A stretch of 11,708 nucleotides of DNA from JACDAS01 sp046262415 (lineage in GTDB: Bacteria; Actinomycetota; Thermoleophilia; Gaiellales; Gaiellaceae). How positions within the stretch are numbered: the stretch's first letter is position 1; each line of letters opens with the position of its first letter. Below the pieces are notes generated by a model. The model worked only from the letters and a program-made list of their open reading frames with translations, did not search any database and was not told the origin of the DNA. The position numbers and the translations under genes are program-made. Location of the stretch: the NCBI GenBank assembly GCA_046262415.1, contig JBHEMU010000193.1, positions 1 through 11,708 on the forward strand, read 5' to 3'. Shown in pieces: positions 1 to 5,448 of the stretch.

Positions 1-180
1 GCCGGCGACCCCCTCGGCTACATCGACGCCGTCGAGCGCGTGCTGGAATCCTTCGAGAGCCGCTCCGAGTACCTCGAGGACGTCCCGGTCGCGGACACGG
101 TGCTCGTGCTCCAGGCCCTCGCGGCGAGGCGCGACCTGGCCGCCGAGCTGGCGTCGGACCTGCTGCCGCGCTCGCGGTAG
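1..180 (+). CDS. 3' end of an unidentified gene (partial, 59 residues)
   Basis: The frame that begins at base 1 is open to a TAG at 178-180 and has strongly G/C third positions, as expected of a real gene here. The start lies outside the window. The visible tail is acidic and probably helical, with residues such as GYIDAVERVLESF early and LALAARRDLAAELASDLL-like leucine/alanine-rich helices near the end, closing with PRSR. I see no catalytic motif, membrane segment or cysteine. I do not recognise the family and offer no function. Its stop is only 4 bases from the stop of the minus-strand regulator gene, so the two genes converge with no room for a conventional terminator between them. Confidence 0.6.
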   Translation, partial: AGDPLGYIDAVERVLESFESRSEYLEDVPVADTVLVLQALAARRDLAAELASDLLPRSR

Positions 181-189
181 CCGGCTACC
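176..189. repeat. 14-base perfect palindrome spanning two convergent stop codons
   Basis: The sequence GGTAGCCGGCTACC is its own reverse complement and contains the + strand stop TAG (178-180) and the minus-strand stop (187-185). As RNA it could form a 5 bp stem with a CCGG loop on either strand. There is no T tract on either side, so it is not a canonical intrinsic terminator. It may be a weak bidirectional 3' end or chance. Confidence 0.4.
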
Positions 190-724
190 CCCCCGTGACC
201 GGTGGGTGCGCGACCGCGGTGATCACGAGGGGCGCGGCTCCGGGCTGCTCCTCGTCGCGAGCCCGCTCCACGAGCTCGGTGATCAGCTCGACGGCCCGCT
301 CCACCGGCAGGCGAACCGTCACCTGGGCCGTGCGGAAGCGTCCCTGGGAGCCGAACGCAGCCCAGGCCCGCTCCACCTGGTCCAGCATCGCGGCCTGCAC
401 GGGGTTGGGGGAGCCCGAGGCGATCAGCTCCGGCGGCACGCGCACGGTGCGGGCGACCGCGCGGTAGGGCTTCTCGCGGCCCTGGGCGCCGTCCGCGAGC
501 GCGATCAGGCCTGCCCGGAGGAGCATCCTGACGTGGAAGTGCAGGTGGCCCGGATCGACGCCGAGCCGCTCGGCCAGGTCGCGGTTCGTCAGCGGCTCCT
601 CGTTCTCGCCGCCCAGCGTCTCGAGGACGCGCAGCCGGAGCGGATGTCCGAGCGCCTTCAACTGCTCCGGCCGGTCGACGAGGAGGACGTCCTTGGGCAG
701 GCCCGCAGCTTCCACCCCCCGCAT
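185..724 (-). CDS. Winged helix-turn-helix (ArsR-like) transcriptional regulator
   Basis: This 179-residue cytoplasmic protein is a probable DNA-binding regulator. Residues about 18-75 form a winged-helix domain: LKALGHPLRLRVLETL (22-37) is the typical first helix of ArsR-like proteins, LTNRDLAERLGV (45-56) is the second helix, and DPGHLHFHVRMLLRAGLI (57-74) is the recognition helix running into the wing. No CxC or other cysteine metal site is visible, so metal sensing is unlikely. The C-terminal half (about 95-165) has helices with VQAAMLDQVERAW and VERAVELITELVERA, probably for dimerisation or ligand binding. The gene is last in the minus-strand operon; the pgl stop TAA lies 2 bases before its ATG. 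A GTG at codon 4 is an alternative start. The target is unknown; self-regulation of the operon is possible but only inferred. Confidence 0.85.
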   Translation of the reverse strand: MRGVEAAGLPKDVLLVDRPEQLKALGHPLRLRVLETLGGENEEPLTNRDLAERLGVDPGHLHFHVRMLLRAGLIALADGAQGREKPYRAVARTVRVPPELIASGSPNPVQAAMLDQVERAWAAFGSQGRFRTAQVTVRLPVERAVELITELVERARDEEQPGAAPLVITAVAHPPVTGG

Positions 725-726
725 CT

Positions 727-1416
727 TTACGAGCCTCGCGCCACTTTGTCGAGCCGCCCGGCCGCGCTGCGGTCGAGAATCGCAACCGTCCGGCCCGCGG
801 CGGAGCGGATCAGGCTCGCCGGGACATCCGTCGTCGGCGGCCCGGAGAAGGCGAGCGCCACTGCCTCGGCCTTGTCGGCTCCGACCGCGAGGAAGCAGAC
901 GATGTCGGCCGAGCTGAGAGCGGGGGGCGTCAGCGTGACCCGATCGACGCCGGCGGCGGGCACGGCGACCGCCAGCCGCTCGCGCTCGGCGAGTGCAAGG
1001 CCGCCGGGAAAGAGCGAGGCCGTGTGGCCGTCGGCGCCGATCCCGAGGAGCACGAAGCCGAGGCGCACGCCCCGGATTGCCTCGTCGTAGCCGGCGGCGG
1101 CAGCATCGGCCCCGAGTTCACCCTCGATCCGGTGGACGGCCGCCGGCGGCCGGGAGAGGCGGTCGAGCAGCGCCTCTCTCGCCAGGCGGAAGTTCGATCT
1201 GGGGTCGTCCGGCGCGACGCAGCGCTCGTCGCCCCACCAGACGCTCGCGCGAGACCAGTCGGCCCTCTGTCCCGCGGCCAGCTCGTAGGCCCGCCGCGGC
1301 GTCGTGCCGCCCGCGAGCGCGATCGCCTCGCCGGCGTCGGCTGCGTCCACCAGCCGTCGCGCCACGGCCGCGGCGGCGCGCTCGGCGTCCCCGGCGACGA
1401 CGAGCTCGACGGTCAG
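727..1416 (-). CDS. pgl: 6-phosphogluconolactonase
   Basis: The enzyme hydrolyses 6-phosphogluconolactone to 6-phosphogluconate, the second step of the oxidative pentose phosphate pathway, in the cytosol. The family motifs are complete: AGGTTP at 35-40, WWGDERCVAPDDPRSNF at 60-76 (GDER and SN are hallmarks), and GIGADGHTASLFPG at 125-138. The length, 229 residues, is normal for the DevB/SOL type. The start is unusual: no ATG, GTG or TTG lies in frame between the homologous N-terminus and far inside proC. The codon that gives the expected beginning (M)TVELVVAGD is a CTG at 1416-1414, which overlaps the proC stop TGA at 1415-1413 as CTGA. The next in-frame candidate, a GTG at 1365-1363, would remove the first beta strand. 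Translation is therefore probably coupled to proC. No zwf or gnd is seen nearby. Confidence 0.94.
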   Translation of the reverse strand: MTVELVVAGDAERAAAAVARRLVDAADAGEAIALAGGTTPRRAYELAAGQRADWSRASVWWGDERCVAPDDPRSNFRLAREALLDRLSRPPAAVHRIEGELGADAAAAGYDEAIRGVRLGFVLLGIGADGHTASLFPGGLALAERERLAVAVPAAGVDRVTLTPPALSSADIVCFLAVGADKAEAVALAFSGPPTTDVPASLIRSAAGRTVAILDRSAAGRLDKVARGS

Positions 1417-2237
1417 GGCTTGCCGGCGGCGAGCTCGCGCGAGCGTTCCATCGCCGCCTGAATCGCGTTGAGGAAGGCCGCCCGGACGCCGGCGATCTCG
1501 AGCTCGCGGATCGCCCGGATCGTCGTCCCTCCGGGTGAGGTGACCATCTCCCGCAGCTCGACCGGATGCATCCTCTCGTCGCGGAGGAGCTTGGCCGTGC
1601 CCAGCATCGTCTGGACGACGAGCTGGGTGGAGATCTCCCGCGAGAGGCCGAGCAGGATCCCGGCCTCGATCATCGCCTCGGCGAGGAGCGCGAAGTAGGC
1701 GGGCCCCGACCCGGAGACCGCGGTGACCGCGTCCATGTACGTCTCCGCGACCCGGACCACGGCTCCGACGTGGGAGAGCGCGTCCTCGGCGAGCGCGAGC
1801 TGCTCCTCCGACGCATGGGCTCCGGCGCAGAGCCCCGCCATGCCCTCGTGCACCGTCGCCGGCGTGTTCGGCATCGCGCGGACCACCGGGACGCCCGCGG
1901 CGAGCAGGCCCTCGATCGCGGCGGTCGGGATCGCGGCGGCGATCGAGAGCACGGTCTGCTCCGGCGTGACGGCGCCGGCGATCTCGGCCAGCAGCTCGTG
2001 GATGTCCTGCGGCTTGACGGCGATGACGACGAGTGCGGCGCCGCGGACCGCCTCGGCGTTGTCGCGCGTCGCCTCCACGCCGAACTGCGCGCGCAACTCG
2101 GCGAGCCGCTCGTCCCGGCGTCCGGTCACGACGAGGTCGGCGGGGTCGCGCCAGCCGGAGCTGAGCAGGCCGGCGAGGAGCGCCTCGCCGATGCGGCCGG
2201 CGCCGAGGATCGAGATCCGCCGCGATTCGACCGGCAT
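1413..2237 (-). CDS. proC: Pyrroline-5-carboxylate reductase
   Basis: ProC reduces 1-pyrroline-5-carboxylate to L-proline with NAD(P)H, the last step of proline synthesis, in the cytosol. The 274-residue protein has the usual length. An N-terminal Rossmann fold shows GAGRIG at 12-17. VKPQD and the RAMPNTPA segment follow in the middle. The all-helical C-terminal dimerisation domain carries SGSGPAY at 175-181 and the family signature around MVTSPGGTT at 231-239, followed by GVRAAFLNAI. The ATG lies 9 bases after the stop of the upstream glycosylase gene, so it can be co-transcribed. However, a TAGACT hexamer (2249-2244) sits 6 bases before the ATG and no Shine-Dalgarno sequence is visible, which allows an internal leaderless transcript. 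Its stop overlaps the start of pgl. Confidence 0.97.
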   Translation of the reverse strand: MPVESRRISILGAGRIGEALLAGLLSSGWRDPADLVVTGRRDERLAELRAQFGVEATRDNAEAVRGAALVVIAVKPQDIHELLAEIAGAVTPEQTVLSIAAAIPTAAIEGLLAAGVPVVRAMPNTPATVHEGMAGLCAGAHASEEQLALAEDALSHVGAVVRVAETYMDAVTAVSGSGPAYFALLAEAMIEAGILLGLSREISTQLVVQTMLGTAKLLRDERMHPVELREMVTSPGGTTIRAIRELEIAGVRAAFLNAIQAAMERSRELAAGKP

Positions 2238-2243
2238 CGTTCG

Positions 2244-2249
2244 AGTCTA
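2244..2249 (-). promoter_or_regulatory. Possible -10 hexamer for a leaderless proC transcript
   Basis: On the minus strand TAGACT fits the actinobacterial TANNNT -10 pattern and ends 6 bases before the proC ATG, so a transcript would begin at or next to the start codon. It also contains the TAG stop of the upstream gene, so part of the match is forced. No good -35 element is visible. Confidence 0.3.
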
Positions 2250-3137
2250 CGCGGCCAGGTGCGGCGGGAATGCCCGCCGCGGAGGCCGCCGGACGGGCAC
2301 GAGCCCCCGTCCCCACCCGGCCAGCAGGTAGACGCCGGCGAGCCCAGCCCAGTCCCCGTATGCCTCGAGCAGCTGCTCGGTGTCGGACGCCTCGGCTCGC
2401 CGCCCGTTCAGCGCCGAGCAGAGCTTGACCAGGCCGAGATCGCCGACCAGGCCGCGCTCGTGACGTCCGAGCCCCTCCAGGCAGATCACCCCGACCGACC
2501 ACGGACCGAGGCCGCGCTCGCGCTGGAGTCGCACGGCGACCGTGTCAGTCGGAAGCTCCCGGAGCCGCTCGAGATCGATCTCCCGGCACAGGCGCAGGAG
2601 CGTCGCGCAGCGGCGGGCATGCAGGCCGAGAGCCCGCAGCTCGGCAGCCGAGAAGCGGCCCAGCGCCGAGGCCGTCAGCGGTGCGTGGAGGCCCTCTGTC
2701 GCGGGCATCGCGGCACGGACGATCGTGCGCTCGATCGCGCGGGCGCGACGGCTCTCGATCAACTGGCCGCAGAGGGCGCGCGCAAGCGCGTGCGCCACGG
2801 TCGGCAGGCGCATCGGCCGCAGGCCGCGGAGCTCCGTGATCGTCCGTCCGAGCAGCGGGTCGCAGGCGAAGCGGCGGAGAAACGGCGAATGGTCGTCGTC
2901 GAGACCGAGCACGAAGCGCATGCGGTCGAGCGCCTCCTCGCTCGGCGCCCGCACGTGGACGGCGCCGTCGGCCAGCTGCCGGGCGGCGACGAGTTGGAGC
3001 CGCCCGTCCACGTCGAGCACCGCGCGCACGACGCCGTCGCGCGCGATCCTCGTCGCATCGCTCCGCAGTGCGCCCGAGAGCCGGAGCGAGTAGGGGCCGC
3101 GAGGCCGGAGCCGGCGTTCGAGCATCGCGGCCAGCAT
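2247..3137 (-). CDS. AlkA-like HhH-GPD DNA glycosylase
   Basis: This 296-residue protein resembles DNA-3-methyladenine glycosylase II, which removes alkylated bases from DNA to start base-excision repair. The N-terminal third (LRPRGPYSLRLSG onward) matches the beta-sheet AlkA_N-type domain. The HhH-GPD domain includes VAHALARALCGQLIE, where the family has a helix that reads along the DNA, then a helix-hairpin-helix whose turn is ERGLGPWS (207-214). The aspartate in VGDLGLVKL (about D233) sits where the catalytic Asp of AlkA lies. No four-cysteine iron-sulphur cluster follows, unlike Nth/MutY. Two ATGs four codons apart (3137, 3125) can start it; I use the first because GGGGG lies upstream. 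It is the first gene of the operon with proC, pgl and the regulator. The exact substrate range cannot be read from sequence. Confidence 0.86.
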   Translation of the reverse strand: MLAAMLERRLRPRGPYSLRLSGALRSDATRIARDGVVRAVLDVDGRLQLVAARQLADGAVHVRAPSEEALDRMRFVLGLDDDHSPFLRRFACDPLLGRTITELRGLRPMRLPTVAHALARALCGQLIESRRARAIERTIVRAAMPATEGLHAPLTASALGRFSAAELRALGLHARRCATLLRLCREIDLERLRELPTDTVAVRLQRERGLGPWSVGVICLEGLGRHERGLVGDLGLVKLCSALNGRRAEASDTEQLLEAYGDWAGLAGVYLLAGWGRGLVPVRRPPRRAFPPHLAA

Positions 3138-3205
3138 CGCAGGTTGTGCCCCCGGAGCCCTGACAGGGTTCGAACATGTCGGCGCTAGGCTCACCGTCCG
3201 TGGGC
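3138..3205. promoter_or_regulatory. Divergent promoter region with abutting palindromes
   Basis: This 68-base gap separates the glycosylase operon (minus) from the methyltransferase operon (plus). It contains the inverted repeat CCCTGACAGGG (3158-3168) and, sharing its last base, the palindrome GTTCGAAC (3168-3175). On the + strand CTGACA (3160-3165) resembles a -35 box and TAGGCT (3186-3191) a -10 box, although the 20-base spacing is long. TAGGCT ends 8 bases before a GTG (3200) and 14 before the ATG (3206). On the minus strand a TGTCA core inside the first palindrome lies upstream of the glycosylase start. This is a plausible shared operator, but no regulator can be named. Confidence 0.45.
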
Positions 3206-3883
3206 ATGCGGACGACGTGGGACGCGCTCGCTCGCGCGGACCAGGCGCTGTACGTCGGCGACCCGGGCCGTGCCCTGCAGGAGCTCGAGAGCCTGTTCGG
3301 GCGGCTCGGTGCCGACCCGCGGGGCGGGACGTGCGTCGAGGTCGGGTGCGGGCCCGGGCGGATGACCGTTCATCTCGCCGAGCGCTTCGACCGCGTCCTG
3401 GCCGTGGACGTCTCGCCGGCGATGGTGGAGCAGGCACGCGTACGCGCCGAGGGCTACGCGAACGTGACGTTCGCGGTCGTCGGCGGGCGGCGCCTCGACG
3501 GCGTCGAGGACGGGATCGCGGACGTGGTCGTCTGCTACCTCGTGCTCCAGCACCTGCCTCGCAGACGCTTCGTCGAGGCCTACCTGCGCGAGATCGCGCG
3601 GGTGACCTCGCCCGGCGGCGCAGCCTTCGTCCAGCTCCCCGTGCTCGCACAGGGGATCGCCGCGCGTGCCTGGCGGGCGCTCCGCTCGGCGGTCCTGCCG
3701 GTGGCCGACCTGCTCTCACGCGCTCCGCGGCGCTCGCGCGCGCTCCGCGGCGTCCGTCTCACCGAGGGGGAGCTGGCGCGCTCCCTCGCCGCCGCCGGGC
3801 TGCGCGTGGCGGCGCGCGACGAGGGGCCGGACGCGCCCTACCGCCACAGCACGGACGTCTTCCTGCGCCTCGAACGCCGATGA
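3206..3883 (+). CDS. Class I SAM-dependent methyltransferase (Methyltransf_11 type)
   Basis: This is a probable cytoplasmic methyltransferase of 225 residues. Motif I VEVGCGPG (44-51) binds the SAM methionine end, D68 in LAVDVSPAMV is the usual ribose-binding acid, and DVVVCYLVLQHLP (106-118) is motif IV with the following helix. After SPGGAAFVQLP comes a basic, amphipathic stretch rich in Arg, Ala and Leu (about 150-185) that could contact membrane or a bulky substrate, then a terminal strand ending FLRLERR. I chose the ATG at 3206. The 30 bases from the upstream ATG (3176) use CTA and TCA codons unlike the gene, and contain a -10-like hexamer. The GTG at 3200 is also possible. The stop overlaps the next start (ATGA), so the two genes are coupled. 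The substrate is unknown; a glycan or lipid precursor is inferred from that neighbour. Confidence 0.85.
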   Translation: MRTTWDALARADQALYVGDPGRALQELESLFGRLGADPRGGTCVEVGCGPGRMTVHLAERFDRVLAVDVSPAMVEQARVRAEGYANVTFAVVGGRRLDGVEDGIADVVVCYLVLQHLPRRRFVEAYLREIARVTSPGGAAFVQLPVLAQGIAARAWRALRSAVLPVADLLSRAPRRSRALRGVRLTEGELARSLAAAGLRVAARDEGPDAPYRHSTDVFLRLERR

Positions 3884-5325
3884 CCGCGCTCGCCCTGGCG
3901 CTCTACGGCGCCTTCCTCGGCGCCGCGGCGGTGGCGGTCTGGAGGCGTCCGCTTCTCGCGCTCTACGCGTTCGTCGTCGGGCTCGCCGCGCACAACCTGG
4001 TCATGTCGCTCCTCTGGGGCGCGGGCCTCCGCGGCCACGCGCTCGAGGCGGTCCAGGCGTGGAAGGAGGCGTTGCTGGCCGTCGCGATCGCGCGGGTCGC
4101 GGCCGACGCGTGGCGCCTTCGCAGGCTCCCCTTCCGCCCCGGGGCGGTCGACTGGCTCGCGCTCGCCTTTGCCTCGGTCGTCGTGCTCTATGCCGTCATT
4201 CCGCAGCGGGCGCTGGGCGGCCGCGCCGGCGCCGAAGCCGTCGTCCAGGGGGCGCGGCACGCCCTGATCCCGGTCGCGGCGTACTTCGTCGGGCGCTCGC
4301 TCGTGCTGAGCGGGCGGCAGCTTCGGGCGCTCGGATGGACGGTCGTGGCCGCCGCGGCCGCTGTCGCCGCGGGCGGCCTGGTCGAGGAGTACGCAGTTCC
4401 GGTCGAGTGGTGGAAGGGGAGCGGCGCCGTCGGCTACTACCGCGACCAGCTCGGCTTCGAGTACCACGGGCCGGGAGGGCTGCCGGACAACTTCGCCTTC
4501 AATTCGAGCGACGGGCTCTTCCGCCGGCTCGTGTCGAGCTTCGTCAGCCCGCTGGCGACCGCGTTCATGTGCGTGGTCGCGCTGCTGCTGGCCGCGTCGC
4601 CCGGCCTCGCCGCCGCCCGCCGGCGGCTGTTGCTGCTCGGCCTGGCGGCGGCCGTGGCCGCCGGACTCCTGTTCACGCTCTCCCGCTCCTCGATCCTGGC
4701 CCTCGCCGGCGGCTTCTGCGTGCTCGCGGCGGCCAGGCGGCGACCCCGCCTCGCCGCGCTGGGCGCGGGGGCCCTCGCCGTCGGCGTCGCGTTCGCCTTC
4801 CTCTTCCCCCACGTCGCGCCGACGACCCATTTCTTCCCCGAGGACATCGCCTACCAGACCGAGCAGGCGCGCAAGAAGGGGGGGCTGCCGCCCGGCAGCG
4901 GCGTCCTCGATCCCGGCGAGCCGTCGATCAGGAGCCACCTGACGAACCTGCGCGACGGGCTCGAGACCGTCGTCCGGCATCCGCAGGGCTACGGGCTCGG
5001 GAACGCCGGGGCGACGGCCTCCCGCTTCGACGTCCCGGTCAGGGCCGGCGAGTCGAACTACACCGAGATCGGGGTCGAGACCGGCCTGGCCGGACTGGCG
5101 CTCTTCGCGGCGTGGAACCTCGCGCTGCTCGGGGTGCTCGTCCGGACGGCCCGGCGAAGCAGCGGCGAGACCGTCCGCTGGGCGGCGGGGGGCGTCGCGG
5201 CCTCGCTGGCCGCCGTGCTCGCGCTCGCCGTCCAGACCGATGCGTACGGCGTGCCCTGGCTCGCCTACTGCCTCTGGTGGCTGGCCGGGGCGGTTCTCCC
5301 CCGTCCGGGGGGCGATGCCCGCTGA
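3880..5325 (+). CDS. Wzy / O-antigen ligase-like polytopic membrane protein
   Basis: This 481-residue protein has about twelve hydrophobic segments, the first at residues 3-19 and the last near 452-470. Two extracytoplasmic-type loops stand out: one at about 168-220 with tryptophans, tyrosines and FNSSDGLFRR, and a large one at about 309-400. The LSRSS motif at 267-271 before the last helix preceding the large loop, and HPQGYGLG at 367-374 inside it, match the pattern of Wzy_C/O-antigen ligase family proteins. These use polyprenyl-linked glycans to polymerise them or pass them to an acceptor outside the membrane. In a Gram-positive-type actinobacterium the product would more likely be an exopolysaccharide or glycosylated wall component than O-antigen. 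It overlaps the methyltransferase gene by ATGA. No glycosyltransferases, flippase or chain-length regulator lie in the window, so polymerase and ligase roles cannot be told apart. Confidence 0.85.
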   Translation: MTALALALYGAFLGAAAVAVWRRPLLALYAFVVGLAAHNLVMSLLWGAGLRGHALEAVQAWKEALLAVAIARVAADAWRLRRLPFRPGAVDWLALAFASVVVLYAVIPQRALGGRAGAEAVVQGARHALIPVAAYFVGRSLVLSGRQLRALGWTVVAAAAAVAAGGLVEEYAVPVEWWKGSGAVGYYRDQLGFEYHGPGGLPDNFAFNSSDGLFRRLVSSFVSPLATAFMCVVALLLAASPGLAAARRRLLLLGLAAAVAAGLLFTLSRSSILALAGGFCVLAAARRRPRLAALGAGALAVGVAFAFLFPHVAPTTHFFPEDIAYQTEQARKKGGLPPGSGVLDPGEPSIRSHLTNLRDGLETVVRHPQGYGLGNAGATASRFDVPVRAGESNYTEIGVETGLAGLALFAAWNLALLGVLVRTARRSSGETVRWAAGGVAASLAAVLALAVQTDAYGVPWLAYCLWWLAGAVLPRPGGDAR

Positions 5326-5331
5326 ACTCTG

Positions 5332-5340
5332 TGCTACCGT
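5332..5340 (+). promoter_or_regulatory. Possible extended -10 promoter of the helicase gene
   Basis: TGCTACCGT consists of a TGN extension followed by TACCGT, a TANNNT hexamer. It starts 6 bases after the stop of the membrane-protein gene. No clear -35 is visible, as is common for extended -10 promoters. Transcription from about 5347 would give a leader of about 100 bases before the helicase ATG. Confidence 0.4.
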
Positions 5341-5448
5341 GGCCACACGGACGGCAACCGACCGTCCCGTGAGATTTCTGTTTCTCGGCTCCTCTTCGGG
5401 CGGTTTCGAGTCAGCAGTCTCGAATCCAAGCCAAGGAGTCGAAGAACC
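5341..5448 (+). promoter_or_regulatory. Structured 5' leader of the DEAD-box helicase with sequesterable RBS
   Basis: The leader is less GC-rich than its surroundings and holds a good Shine-Dalgarno AAGGAG (5433-5438), 10 bases before the ATG. Several pairings compete. (a) TCGGCTCCT (5385-5393) pairs over 9 bp, with one G-U, to AGGAGTCGA (5434-5442), masking the Shine-Dalgarno. (b) TTCGAG (5405-5410) pairs perfectly with CTCGAA (5419-5424). (c) TCGAATCC (5420-5427) pairs with GGAGTCGA (5435-5442) apart from one A-G mismatch, again masking it. (d) TGAGA (5370-5374) pairs with TCTCG (5383-5387). Pairings a and c exclude each other, and b excludes c. This suggests translational control, perhaps cold- or helicase-responsive as in other DEAD-box genes. 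That is inference; no energies were computed. Confidence 0.45.

Noticed and set aside
727..2502. A 591-codon open frame on the minus strand across proC and into the glycosylase gene
   Set aside because: Only its last 229 codons (pgl) have recognisable protein sequence. The rest is the out-of-frame shadow of proC and its neighbour, Arg/Pro/Gly-rich as expected from GC-rich DNA.
3168..3175. GTTCGAAC as a LexA (SOS) box
   Set aside because: The actinobacterial SOS box needs CGAAC and GTTCG arms separated by 4 bases. Here the arms are overlapped and the flanks do not supply a second half-site.
1566..3188. A 540-codon + strand open frame opposite proC and the glycosylase
   Set aside because: The translation is low-complexity Arg/Glu/Asp-rich with no motif, while the opposite strand encodes well-conserved enzymes.
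3176..3205. Upstream ATG (3176) as the methyltransferase start
   Set aside because: The ten extra codons include CTA and TCA, rare here, and overlap a -10-like box. AGGG at 7 bases keeps it possible, so it is mentioned but not preferred.
3838..5346. A 502-codon minus-strand open frame opposite the membrane protein
   Set aside because: Charged, low-complexity antisense frame; the + strand frame has clear membrane segments and ligase-family motifs.
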